NCBI GenBank assembly: GCA_946402785.1
Contig: CAMIXP010000010.1
Span: 1 to 19,376, forward strand
Source: an uncultured Caryophanales bacterium
GTDB lineage: Bacteria; Bacillota_I; Bacilli_A; RF39; UBA660
Direction of reading: 5' to 3'
Length of the DNA stretch: 19,376 nucleotides
Shown here: positions 1 through 7,495 of the stretch, one piece after another
Layout of the letters: each line of letters begins with the position of its first letter
Numbering within the stretch: the first letter of the stretch is position 1
Program-made: the position numbers and the translations under genes
The notes under the pieces: generated by a model
Databases searched by the model: none
The model's input: only the letters and a program-made list of their open reading frames with translations
What the model was told of the DNA's origin: nothing

Positions 1-587
1 AAAGGATTTAATACAAGTCCTACCACAAACATTAATTTGATGTCTCCTCCACCTAATGTTTCTTTTTTAAAGATTGCATTTCCTAATAACATGATTCCAT
101 ACATAAATCCGAATAAGACAATTCCATAGAATAAATGAAATAAGGAAGACATTACTCCAAAATATAAGGTATTTACAATTAAGAAATATCCAGAGAAGAA
201 AATTAATACTTCATCTGGAATAATATAGTATTTGATATCAGAAACGGATAGGATTACTAACATGGAAATAATTCCTAAAGCAAAGAATAATCCGCTTGAG
301 AATCCAAATGCATAATAAGCAAGGGTAAATAAGATTCCTGTGAAGAATTCCATATATGTAGATAATCCATCAATTCTTGCTTTGCAGTAACGACATTTTT
401 TTCCTAATAATAAATACGATAATATTGGTACCATATCTAGTAGTGATAAATCGTGATTACATTTATCACAATGACTTTTTCCTGTGATGAATTTTTGTTT
501 CTTTGGTAGTCGTAATCCTACCACTGTATAGAAGGATCCCATACAGGTTCCCAAAACAAAAAAGATAATCATATAGATTATATTCAT
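1..587 (-). CDS. pilD: Prepilin peptidase (type IV leader peptidase), 3' end cut off by window
   Basis: This gene is read leftward from ATG at 587 and has no stop before base 1, so about 195 residues are visible. Prepilin peptidases are membrane aspartyl proteases that cut the leader of type IV pilin-like precursors and N-methylate the new end. Visible support: a hydrophobic N-terminus, four cysteines in two CxxC pairs (C40/C43 and C65/C68) as in the zinc-binding loop of the full PilD/ComC type, and many membrane segments. Both catalytic aspartates are present, D117 in SDIKYYIIPDE and D182 in LGGGDIK. A strong Shine-Dalgarno (AAAGGAGG) lies 9 bases before the ATG. It follows pilC by 31 bases, so the two are probably co-transcribed. 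Gene name could equally be comC or gspO. Confidence 0.95.
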   Translation of the reverse strand, partial: MNIIYMIIFFVLGTCMGSFYTVVGLRLPKKQKFITGKSHCDKCNHDLSLLDMVPILSYLLLGKKCRYCKARIDGLSTYMEFFTGILFTLAYYAFGFSSGLFFALGIISMLVILSVSDIKYYIIPDEVLIFFSGYFLIVNTLYFGVMSSLFHLFYGIVLFGFMYGIMLLGNAIFKKETLGGGDIKLMFVVGLVLNP

Positions 588-618
588 TTATAATTACCTC
601 CTTTGTTTTTTTTTCTTT

Positions 619-2367
619 TTATTTAATTTGTCCGTAAATTGAGAACATTGGTTGAATGATAGATACTAAGATAACTCCAACGATACCTGCTAAGAATACA
701 ATCATAATTGGTTCTACTAAGCTCTTCATTTGATCGATAACGTTTTTATGTAACATCTGGAAGTGAGCAGCTACTTTTTCCATCATGGCTCCTAATTGAC
801 CAGTTGTTTCACCGGTAACAATCATTTCATAGGCAACAACTGGAATGGCCCATTCTCCACGGAATGCAGAAGAAATTGAATCTCCTTTTGCAAGGTTCTC
901 TAATGTTTTTTGAATAATTCCAATATATACCTCATTGGTTGTAATCTTAGATAAGATTTCCATAGAGTCTGTAATGAATACACTATGGTTTAAAAGGGAT
1001 GCAAATGTCTTTGAGAAGTTTGCCATTTCATTATAGATAATAACGTCTTTTACAACTGGTAAATGCATCAATATAATTTGTACCATCATACGGAATTTTT
1101 GAATCTTTTTGTAGCAAACCATAAAGATAATAACAATTACGGCAATTCCTGCAATTAAGAAATACCATTTTGTAATTAAGAAGTTACTGACTGCTACAAT
1201 GATTTGTGTAAGCATTGGTAGTTCTGCCCCTTGAGATTCAAACATAGAAGTAAACTGTGGTACTAAGTATGTCATCATGAAGACTAATACACCAACAGCA
1301 AGTGTTAATACGACTGCTGGGTATGTCATAGCTGACTTCATTTGTTTCTTGGTTTGTTCCATAGATGTATAGTATTCTGACATATCATCTAGGATAGATG
1401 GTAAGTCTCCTGTCATCTCGGCTGTCTTAACCATGTTGATTAATAATTTTGGGTATACTTTATCTTGCATAATCATAGCTTCTGATAAACTTTCCCCTTT
1501 TAATAATTGATAAACCAACATATTGAAACTTTTCTTAATATTTGGTTTTTTAGATTGTTTTGCTAAGATACGTACAGAATCTGAAAGTGGAATACCTGCA
1601 CGAAGATAAGTAGATAACTGGGTTAAGGAAAAAGATAAGTCTCCGGCTCCCATTTTTCCATTTCCACCGATATCAATATCGGATGCAGATCTTTCTTTTA
1701 CTTCTAGTACTTGATAATCTTGTGAAATTAAGAAGTTTCTTACATCATCTTCTGATTCTGCTTCAAATGTACCTTGTTCTTTTTTACCAATACCATTAAT
1801 GATGGTATAACGGAAACGTTTTACAGGACGGGCTACCTTTTTATTCGGATCTTGTTCTGCTTGTGTTTCTGTTGGTAGAGAAACATTTGCTGATGGTTGT
1901 CCTGCCATTCCACCATAATCTACGGCAGCAACTGGTTGTGCTTCTAATACTTCTACTGGTTGTTGCTGTTGTTGTTGAAGCAATGCTTGTTGTTGTGCTT
2001 CTGCTTGCTGTTGTAAGGCAAGTGCTTGTTCTACACTTGGATCATATGCAGCAGGCGGTGCAGCTTCTGGTGTTTGTGGTGGTACATTTGGGTCGTATGC
2101 TACGACTGGTTGTTGTACTACTTCTTGTTGAGGAAGAGGTTGTTCAGGGATTTGTGCCGGTTGTTCTACTGCAACAGGTGCAGCTTGTTGATTTTGTGAT
2201 ATAAATCCAGATTGTGCATTAAAACTACTTCCTGGATCAAAGATTTCAAATGCTGGATTATTATAGGCAGGCGTTTCATCTTCTTTGCCTTTTTTCTTCT
2301 TTTTCTTTTCTTTTTCTGCTTTTGCGCCTATATTCATTTCTGCGTCTTTTTTCTTACCACCTAGCAT
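619..2367 (-). CDS. pilC: Type IV pilus / type II secretion inner-membrane platform protein PilC/GspF with long low-complexity N-terminal extension
   Basis: The protein forms the membrane platform that couples the assembly ATPase to pilin polymerisation. From residue about 184 it is canonical: a small N-terminal domain (RFRYTIING...), then two GspF repeats marked by AEMTGDL (about 316-322) and GETTGQL (519-525), with membrane segments near 350-372, 402-420 and 553-575. Ahead of this sit about 180 extra residues: a Lys-rich block (5-28) and a Gln/Pro/Ala-rich stretch with an AYDP(N/S)V motif twice and runs of Gln. Family members usually lack such a region. An in-frame GTG at 2373 would sit one base from the Shine-Dalgarno; ATG at 2367 has AGGAGG (2375-2380) seven bases upstream and is preferred (582 aa). 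The prepilin peptidase gene follows. Confidence 0.93.
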   Translation of the reverse strand: MLGGKKKDAEMNIGAKAEKEKKKKKKGKEDETPAYNNPAFEIFDPGSSFNAQSGFISQNQQAAPVAVEQPAQIPEQPLPQQEVVQQPVVAYDPNVPPQTPEAAPPAAYDPSVEQALALQQQAEAQQQALLQQQQQQPVEVLEAQPVAAVDYGGMAGQPSANVSLPTETQAEQDPNKKVARPVKRFRYTIINGIGKKEQGTFEAESEDDVRNFLISQDYQVLEVKERSASDIDIGGNGKMGAGDLSFSLTQLSTYLRAGIPLSDSVRILAKQSKKPNIKKSFNMLVYQLLKGESLSEAMIMQDKVYPKLLINMVKTAEMTGDLPSILDDMSEYYTSMEQTKKQMKSAMTYPAVVLTLAVGVLVFMMTYLVPQFTSMFESQGAELPMLTQIIVAVSNFLITKWYFLIAGIAVIVIIFMVCYKKIQKFRMMVQIILMHLPVVKDVIIYNEMANFSKTFASLLNHSVFITDSMEILSKITTNEVYIGIIQKTLENLAKGDSISSAFRGEWAIPVVAYEMIVTGETTGQLGAMMEKVAAHFQMLHKNVIDQMKSLVEPIMIVFLAGIVGVILVSIIQPMFSIYGQIK

Positions 2368-2403
2368 CGACACCCCTCCTCTCTTCTATTCTTACTCTAT
2401 TTT

Positions 2404-2432
2404 ATTCTAACATAGTTCTATTTTTTTTGAAA
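2404..2432 (-). promoter_or_regulatory. Probable promoter of pilC-pilD
   Basis: On the minus strand there is an extended -10 TGTTAGAAT (2404-2412), and 17 bases upstream of the hexamer a weak -35, TTTCAA (2427-2432). It lies between the tgt terminator and pilC. Only the -10 is a good match. Confidence 0.5.
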
Positions 2433-2453
2433 TAGATTTTCAGTTTTTTTCAT

Positions 2454-2479
2454 AAAAAAAGAAAGCATTATTTGCTTTC
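2454..2479 (-). terminator. Rho-independent terminator of tgt
   Basis: Minus-strand hairpin GAAAGCA/TGCTTTC (2473-2479 with 2461-2467), loop of 5, followed by seven U. The tgt stop codon TAA (2468-2470) lies in the loop, so the stem includes the last tgt codons. Confidence 0.85.
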
Positions 2480-3589
2480 TTCTTCATAATAGTTTTTAAT
2501 GAAATTTTCTCTATACTCTAAGATTTGATCTTCTTTAATGGCTTCTCTTAATTCTTCTGTTAGTCGTATTAAGAAACGAATATTATGAATGGATAATAGT
2601 CTTTGACCAAATGTTTCTTCTGCACGAATTAAATGTCTAATATATGCCTTCGTATAATTCTTACATGCATAGCAGTCACATTCATCTTCTAACGGTGTGA
2701 AGTCTTCTTTATACTTTGCATTTTTAATATTTCCTTTTCCGTGCATCGTATAGAAGTGTCCATGTCTTGCGAGTCTTGTTGGTCCAACACAATCAAAGAT
2801 ATCTACTCCACGAATGACATTTTCAATGATATCAATTGGATCTCCTACTCCCATTAAGTATCTTACTTTATCTTTTGGAAGATACTTACAAGAATATTCA
2901 ACTTGTTTGTATTGAACATCTTTTGGTTCTCCTACAGCAGTTCCTCCAATACTATATCCATCAAATCCCATTTTGACTAATTCTTCTACACAGTGTTTTC
3001 TTAAGTCTTCGTATTCTGCTCCTTGAACAATTCCGAATAATGATTGTCTTTCATTGTTGAAAACTTTCTTTCCTCTTTCTGCCCAACGTAGCGTTCTTTC
3101 AACACTTTCTTCTACATACTCTCTTGTATGAGGAAAGCCAACACATTCATCAAATGACATAGCAATATCACTATCTAATTTATTTTGAATTTCAATGGAT
3201 TTTTCCGGAGTTAGTAATAATTCATCTCCATTATAAATACTCTTAAAATGAACTCCTTCTTCTGTAATGTCTTTTGGTTTTGCCAAAGAAAATACTTGGA
3301 ATCCACCAGAGTCTGTTAGAATAGGTCCATCCCAATTCATAAATTTATGAAGACCTCCTGCATGATCTACAACATCCTCTCCTGGTCTTAACCATAAGTG
3401 ATAGGTATTCGCTAAAATAATACCTGGATTACAGGCTTTTACTTCTTCTGGAGATAATGTTTTTACAGTAGCTTGTGTTCCTACTGGCATAAACATAGGA
3501 GTATCATATGTACCATAATTTGTCTCAATGGTACCTAGTCTTGCTTTTGTATTTTTTTCTTCTTTAATTAAATTGTATTTTACTTTCAT
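2468..3589 (-). CDS. tgt: tRNA-guanine transglycosylase (queuine/preQ1 tRNA-ribosyltransferase)
   Basis: This enzyme exchanges guanine-34 in the anticodon of GUN tRNAs (Asp, Asn, His, Tyr) for preQ1, the first tRNA-level step of queuosine synthesis (EC 2.4.2.29). At 373 aa it has normal family length. Visible hallmarks: DSGGFQ (93-98) with the acid/base Asp93, the nucleophile Asp266 in DIFDCVGPTR, and the zinc site C304xC306xxC309 with H335. The start ATG follows a GAGGGG Shine-Dalgarno at about six bases. queA, the next enzyme of the pathway, lies upstream with one unrelated gene between them; a direct ruvA-ruvB-queA-tgt order is usual in Firmicutes. A bacterium with queA is expected to use preQ1 rather than queuine. 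It has its own promoter and terminator. Confidence 0.97.
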   Translation of the reverse strand: MKVKYNLIKEEKNTKARLGTIETNYGTYDTPMFMPVGTQATVKTLSPEEVKACNPGIILANTYHLWLRPGEDVVDHAGGLHKFMNWDGPILTDSGGFQVFSLAKPKDITEEGVHFKSIYNGDELLLTPEKSIEIQNKLDSDIAMSFDECVGFPHTREYVEESVERTLRWAERGKKVFNNERQSLFGIVQGAEYEDLRKHCVEELVKMGFDGYSIGGTAVGEPKDVQYKQVEYSCKYLPKDKVRYLMGVGDPIDIIENVIRGVDIFDCVGPTRLARHGHFYTMHGKGNIKNAKYKEDFTPLEDECDCYACKNYTKAYIRHLIRAEETFGQRLLSIHNIRFLIRLTEELREAIKEDQILEYRENFIKNYYEEESK

Positions 3590-3611
3590 AGGATCCCCTC
3601 AATTCCTTTTT

Positions 3612-3640
3612 ATTTTATCAAAATATCCTTCTTTTCACAA
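3612..3640 (-). promoter_or_regulatory. Probable promoter of tgt
   Basis: Minus-strand TTGTGA (3635-3640), 17-base spacer, TAAAAT (3612-3617) with TGA directly before it as an extended -10. It lies between the terminator of the Gre-like gene and tgt. Confidence 0.6.
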
Positions 3641-3641
3641 G

Positions 3642-3665
3642 AAAAAAAGAGTTATTTAACTCTTT
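3642..3665 (-). terminator. Rho-independent terminator of the tandem Gre-C gene
   Basis: Minus-strand stem AAAGAGTT/AACTCTTT (3658-3665 with 3646-3653), loop of 4, then a U-rich tract. The gene's stop codon (3652-3654) is at the stem/loop border. Confidence 0.8.
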
Positions 3666-4647
3666 GTAAATCTCTTGTATTATCTACTGTTAAAACCATA
3701 CCTTTTAAATCAGGTAAATGATTTCTTTTAGCACTGAATCCGTCTCCAGGTCTTAAACCTTCTAGAGCAGTTCCTAGTGGTGAAATACTTTCAACGTATT
3801 CTCCTTCAATTTCTGTAGATACTGCTTCATTGATGAATTCAAAACTATATTCTTGTGTTTTTCCATCTTCACCTAATACCATAATCGTAACATATGATCC
3901 TGGATGAATATAGTTTCCTTTTTTAGGAGTTGTAAAATTCTCTTCATTTAACATTCTTTCAATGTTTGCTTTTCTTGTAATATCACTTTGATTTTTTGGT
4001 CTATATCCAAGTTTTGATAATTCTTGTTTTAATAAAACTACTTGGCTTGGAGTAATTGCTTTTTTTCTTTTGTATAGATCTGGGCTTAATCTCTTAGCAA
4101 GATTTTCTGATTTCTTAGCACTTTCAGATATTCTATCACATCTATTTCTTTCACGAATGAAATGTGTATAGTTTTCTTTGATACGATCGATTCCTTTAAT
4201 CGTAATACTCATTTTTCTACCAGTTGCTGTAACGGTATAGTCTACTTTATCTCCGTCTTTATGTCCTAAAACTGCTTTTCCGAAATCACTATCTGTTGAG
4301 GCAACCATTTCTGTACCCATAGATGGTGTTCCACCTTCAATTAACATGGATCTTTCAATTTCTCCATCTCCAAAATCTACATAGAAAGCTGTACCAATAT
4401 CAATCATGTCAAAGTTTCTTTCTTTCATGAAGTGTGCATTTTCTAAAGCATAGTCAGTTTCTCTTGCTTCTTGTCTTGAAAAATCATTTGACATTTGTTC
4501 TTGGAAATCTAGATAATGTGGTAATCCAAAGCTTTCCATACCACCACTTTCTCTTGTTTGGCAATATTTTCTGTGTTCTTCTTCTAATCTTTCTAGTTCT
4601 CTTTTCTTTGCTCTTAAATATTTAATTTGTTCTGGTATTAATTTCAT
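3652..4647 (-). CDS. Protein with two GreA/GreB C-terminal-like domains and a coiled-coil N-terminus
   Basis: The 331-aa product resembles transcript-cleavage factors of the GreA/GreB group but is about twice their length. Residues 1-75 are charged and helical and could form a coiled-coil hairpin. A D47xxE50 pair recalls the D41/E44 tip of GreA, but the surrounding sequence is different. Residues 82-155 (DIGTAFYVDFGDGE ... TDSDFGKAVLGHKDGDKV) look like one Gre C-terminal FKBP-like domain. Residues 246-330 (HPGSYVTIMV ... ESISPLGTALEGLRPGD) look like a second. A basic helical linker (160-240) separates them. Binding to RNA polymerase is inferred from the fold only, and cleavage activity is not established. 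It sits between queA and tgt under its own consensus promoter. Confidence 0.7.
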   Translation of the reverse strand: MKLIPEQIKYLRAKKRELERLEEEHRKYCQTRESGGMESFGLPHYLDFQEQMSNDFSRQEARETDYALENAHFMKERNFDMIDIGTAFYVDFGDGEIERSMLIEGGTPSMGTEMVASTDSDFGKAVLGHKDGDKVDYTVTATGRKMSITIKGIDRIKENYTHFIRERNRCDRISESAKKSENLAKRLSPDLYKRKKAITPSQVVLLKQELSKLGYRPKNQSDITRKANIERMLNEENFTTPKKGNYIHPGSYVTIMVLGEDGKTQEYSFEFINEAVSTEIEGEYVESISPLGTALEGLRPGDGFSAKRNHLPDLKGMVLTVDNTRDLQRVK

Positions 4648-4674
4648 TGTTTATTCCCCCTACAACAGTGAGTT

Positions 4675-4703
4675 ATTATAGCAAAAAATAATAATTATGT
4701 CAA
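4675..4703 (-). promoter_or_regulatory. Consensus sigma-A-type promoter of the tandem Gre-C gene
   Basis: Minus-strand TTGACA (4698-4703), exactly 17 bases, TATAAT (4675-4680) preceded by TGC as an extended -10. Both hexamers match the consensus completely, which predicts strong constitutive transcription. Confidence 0.88.
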
Positions 4704-4707
4704 ATAA

Positions 4708-4736
4708 AAGTGATATAAATCTTGTTTATATCACTT
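4708..4736 (-). terminator. Hairpin terminator of queA
   Basis: Twelve-base-pair stem AAGTGATATAAA/TTTATATCACTT (4725-4736 with 4708-4719), loop of 5, followed on the minus strand by TTTTATTT. The queA TGA stop (4731-4733) lies in the stem. The U tract is interrupted. Confidence 0.65.
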
Positions 4737-5756
4737 AATGAACATGGCATCTCCAAAGGAGAAGAATCTATATTTTTCTTGAATGGCTATTTTATAGGCG
4801 TTTAAGATGTGTTCTCTTCCTGCTAGAGAAGATACTAACATCACTAATGTTGATTTTGGTAAATGGAAATTTGTGATTAAGCAATCAATTGCTTTCCACT
4901 GATATCCCGGATAAATAAAGATATCTGTCCATCCATTACATTCTCTAAATTCTCCATACTTACTAGCAATTGTTTCTAAGGTACGAGTAGATGTTGTTCC
5001 TACAGCAATAATTCTCTTTCCTTGCTTCTTGGTTTCATTTAAAAGATCGGCTACTTCTTTACTCATCGTATAGAATTCTTTATGCATTTCATGGTCTTCT
5101 ACTTTCTCAACACTTACGGGTCTAAAGGTACCTAGTCCTACATGGAGCGTTACGTATGCTAAATGAACGCCTTTCTCTTCTATTTTCTTTAATAATTCTT
5201 TTGTAAAATGAAGTCCTGCTGTTGGTGCTGCGGCACTTCCTACTTCTTTTGCATATACCGTTTGATATCTGGATTGATCTTCTAGTTTTTCATGGATATA
5301 TGGTGGAAGAGGCATCGTACCTAATTCTTCTAATATTTCTAATAAAATTCCTTCATAGATTAATTCGAAGTGTCTAATTCCTTCATCAAATTCTCCAATA
5401 CATTTTGCTTTTAGTTTTCCTTCTCCAAAGGATACAATGGTTCCTACTTTTACTCTTCTTGCTGGTTTTACTAAGCATTCCCATTTATCTCCTTCTAAGT
5501 TCTTCAACAATAGTATTTCAATCACGGCATTGGTTTCTTCTTTGATACCAATTAATCTTGCAGGTAATACTTTGGAATCATTTAATACTAAGGTGTCTCC
5601 AGGCTCTAAATAATCAATGATATCATGAAAGATTTTATGTTCTACTTCTCCTGTTTTTTTGTTTAAAACAAGTAATCTAGAAGAATCTCTTTTTTCTAAT
5701 GGATGTTGTGCAATTAATTCTTCTGGTAAATCATAATCAAAGTCTTCTACTTTCAT
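4731..5756 (-). CDS. queA: S-adenosylmethionine:tRNA ribosyltransferase-isomerase
   Basis: QueA transfers and isomerises the ribosyl group of SAM onto preQ1-34 in tRNA to give epoxyqueuosine, the step after Tgt. The protein is 341 aa, normal for the family. Recognisable stretches are LPEELIAQHPL near the N-terminus, PTAGLHFT (178-185), HVGLGTFRPV, AVGTTSTRTLE and the C-terminal TNFHLPKSTLVMLVSSLAG. The ATG follows a GGAGGGG Shine-Dalgarno. It lies downstream of ruvB, with a terminator and an extended -10 between them, so it may have its own promoter. The 5' context GAGGGGATCC(T/C)ATGAAAGTA is shared with tgt. It ends with TGA, which supports the standard code. Confidence 0.97.
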   Translation of the reverse strand: MKVEDFDYDLPEELIAQHPLEKRDSSRLLVLNKKTGEVEHKIFHDIIDYLEPGDTLVLNDSKVLPARLIGIKEETNAVIEILLLKNLEGDKWECLVKPARRVKVGTIVSFGEGKLKAKCIGEFDEGIRHFELIYEGILLEILEELGTMPLPPYIHEKLEDQSRYQTVYAKEVGSAAAPTAGLHFTKELLKKIEEKGVHLAYVTLHVGLGTFRPVSVEKVEDHEMHKEFYTMSKEVADLLNETKKQGKRIIAVGTTSTRTLETIASKYGEFRECNGWTDIFIYPGYQWKAIDCLITNFHLPKSTLVMLVSSLAGREHILNAYKIAIQEKYRFFSFGDAMFIK

Positions 5757-5781
5757 GGGATCCCCTCCATAACTACGGATA

Positions 5782-5790
5782 ATTATATCA
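5782..5790 (-). promoter_or_regulatory. Extended -10 promoter element for queA
   Basis: Minus-strand TGATATAAT (5782-5790), 26 bases before the queA start codon and downstream of the ruvB terminator. I see no convincing -35. Confidence 0.55.
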
Positions 5791-5802
5791 TAATTTTCTT
5801 AT

Positions 5803-5829
5803 AAAAAAAAGAGAAATTACTTTCTCTTT
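5803..5829 (-). terminator. Rho-independent terminator of ruvB
   Basis: Minus-strand stem AAAGAGAAA/TTTCTCTTT (5821-5829 with 5808-5816), loop of 4, U tract of about eight. The ruvB stop codon (5817-5819) is in the loop. Confidence 0.85.
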
Positions 5830-6827
5830 TCGATTCCTAGTACTTCATATGCTTTGTCTGTTACAACTCTTCCACGGGATGTACGTTTTAACATTCCCAT
5901 TTGTAATAGATATGGTTCATATACATCTTCTATGGTTGTGACTTCTTCTCCAATTGTACTACTTAATGCTTCAATACCAACAGGTCCACCATTGAATTTA
6001 TTAATAATGGATAGTAATAATTCTCTATCGGTATTATCTAATCCTAATTTATCTACTTTTAGTCTTTCTAAAGCTTCTTCTGTAATCTCTTTGGTAATTT
6101 CATTACTTTTCTTTACCATGGCAAAGTCTCTTACTCGTTTAAATAGACGATTGGCAATTCTTGGTGTACCTCTACTTCTTTTTGCAAGTTCTTTGGCTGC
6201 TTCCTCTGTAATTGGCATTTCTAAAACACGAGATGTTCTTTTTACAATATCAGTTAATTCTTCTACGGAATAGAATTGTAGTTTTGATACAATTCCAAAA
6301 CGATCTCTTAGAGGAGCTGAAATATCTCCTGCACGCGTGGTGGCACCTACTAAAGTAAATGGAGGTAAATCAATTTTGATATTTCTACTATTTCCTTCTG
6401 AACCTACAATGATATCTAGAGAATAATCTTCCATAGCAGGATAAAGAATCTCTTCTATATATCTTGGCATTCTATGAATTTCATCAATAAATAAGACATC
6501 ACCTGGTTCTAGGGATGAAAGAATAGCTGCTAGATCTCCACTCTTTTCAATACTTGGTCCACTGGCTGTTTTGATATTGGTTCCTAACTCATGAGCAATG
6601 ATAAAAGCAAGCGTTGTTTTTCCTAATCCTGGAGGTCCATATAATAACACATGGTCTAAGGGTTCATTTCTCATTTTTGCTGCTTCTACGAAAATTCTAA
6701 TATTTTCTTTTACATCTGTTTGGCCAATATATTCATCAATGGATTCTGGTCGAATGGTATTATCTAACGTATTATCATCCATTAAATTATAATTGGTAAC
6801 AACACTTTCTGTTTCTTCTTTTCTCAT
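5817..6827 (-). CDS. ruvB: Holliday junction branch-migration ATPase RuvB
   Basis: RuvB is the hexameric AAA+ motor that, with RuvA, pumps DNA through Holliday junctions during recombinational repair. The 336-aa protein has the full architecture: Walker A GPPGLGKT (64-71), Walker B LFIDE (112-116), sensor GATTRAG (161-167), the arginine-finger motif APLRDRF (171-177), and the C-terminal winged helix (about 260-336). The N-terminus has a short acidic tail before RPESIDEYIGQ. The start codon lies 20 bases after the ruvA stop and has an AAGGAGG Shine-Dalgarno, consistent with a ruvA-ruvB operon. A terminator overlaps its stop. Confidence 0.98.
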   Translation of the reverse strand: MRKEETESVVTNYNLMDDNTLDNTIRPESIDEYIGQTDVKENIRIFVEAAKMRNEPLDHVLLYGPPGLGKTTLAFIIAHELGTNIKTASGPSIEKSGDLAAILSSLEPGDVLFIDEIHRMPRYIEEILYPAMEDYSLDIIVGSEGNSRNIKIDLPPFTLVGATTRAGDISAPLRDRFGIVSKLQFYSVEELTDIVKRTSRVLEMPITEEAAKELAKRSRGTPRIANRLFKRVRDFAMVKKSNEITKEITEEALERLKVDKLGLDNTDRELLLSIINKFNGGPVGIEALSSTIGEEVTTIEDVYEPYLLQMGMLKRTSRGRVVTDKAYEVLGIEKRK

Positions 6828-6847
6828 ATGTTTCCTCCTTTTTTTGA

Positions 6848-7411
6848 TTATCTTAGTAATAGTTTTAATGCATCTTTAATTTGTCCTTCAATTGGTAGAG
6901 ATGTATCTACTTTTGAAATAACAGGAATAATTTCTTTTTCTTTATATCCTAAAGCAATTAATGCTTCTTTTAACTCATTTTCTACTTGTAGTTCATCATC
7001 ACTTAAGCCTACACCAATAAACTCTAATTTTCCTTTTAAGTCTAATACGATTTGTCTTGCTAGTTTATCTCCAATTTTAGGGAATTTCTTTAGGTATAGA
7101 ATATTCTCTCTTTCAATGGCATCCATAATTCCATCAATAGATCCTACTGCTAAAATAGGAAGTGCCATCTTACAACCTAATCCTTTTACACTAATTAGTT
7201 TTAAAAAGAATTCTTTTTCTTCTACACTTTTAAAACCATATAAACTATTTTCATCTTCCATTACATGTTGATAGACATAGACTTTATATTCTTTATTTAA
7301 TTCATAGGAATATGGGTTTGCGACATAAACAAGATACCCTATTCCATTATTTTCTACTACAATAGCATTATTCTTAATATAGGTGATTGTTCCTTTTATG
7401 TAATCGTACAT
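6848..7411 (-). CDS. ruvA: Holliday junction DNA-binding protein RuvA
   Basis: RuvA binds the four-way junction as a tetramer and loads RuvB. The frame stays open upstream to an ATG at 7471, but the family begins with M(Y/I)xYIKG, which here is the ATG at 7411 (187 aa) with GGAG eight bases ahead. The extra 20 residues are not RuvA-like and include the promoter region. Domain I (OB fold) is about residues 1-63. Two helix-hairpin-helix motifs follow, VKGLGCKMALPIL and FPKIGDKLARQIV. The small C-terminal domain III that contacts RuvB (ELKEALIALGYKEKEI) is present. It is first in the ruvA-ruvB operon. Confidence 0.97.
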   Translation of the reverse strand: MYDYIKGTITYIKNNAIVVENNGIGYLVYVANPYSYELNKEYKVYVYQHVMEDENSLYGFKSVEEKEFFLKLISVKGLGCKMALPILAVGSIDGIMDAIERENILYLKKFPKIGDKLARQIVLDLKGKLEFIGVGLSDDELQVENELKEALIALGYKEKEIIPVISKVDTSLPIEGQIKDALKLLLR

Positions 7412-7429
7412 CAAATCATCTCCATTATC

Positions 7430-7458
7430 ATTATAAAACAAAAAAAAAGCAGAATCAA
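7430..7458 (-). promoter_or_regulatory. Probable promoter of ruvAB
   Basis: Minus-strand TTGATT (7453-7458), 17-base spacer, TATAAT (7430-7435). Its position immediately before the RuvA-type start supports starting ruvA at 7411. The implied leader is only about 12 bases. Confidence 0.65.
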
Positions 7459-7495
7459 TTGTATCGAACATTTTTTCTACTTTTTTGTACGCTTT

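Noticed and set aside
1941..2120. Tandem repeat or CRISPR-like array
   Set aside because: The repetition is of CAA/CAG-type codons encoding Gln with irregular spacing, inside a coding frame. There are no spacers or fixed repeat unit.
1863..2204. Plus-strand open frame of 113 codons rich in Leu and Val
   Set aside because: It is the mirror of the Gln/Pro-rich part of pilC. Its odd composition comes from the CAA/CAG-type codons of the real gene, and it has no Shine-Dalgarno.
3590..3641. preQ1 riboswitch upstream of tgt
   Set aside because: I looked for the small preQ1 aptamer hairpin and A-rich tail before tgt and before queA (5757-5816). The spaces are filled by promoter and terminator elements, with no such fold seen.
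4731..4733. TGA read as Trp (mollicute code 4)
   Set aside because: queA ends at this TGA with family-typical length and enters a terminator stem. Trp residues throughout use TGG, so TGA is a stop.
6828..7271. Plus-strand open frame of 147 codons opposite ruvA
   Set aside because: It lies inside ruvA, a certain gene, has Ser/Phe-rich antisense composition, and has no family features.
7412..7471. 20-residue N-terminal extension of RuvA
   Set aside because: The stretch contains the ruvA promoter and a run of As, is not RuvA-like, and the Shine-Dalgarno favours ATG at 7411.
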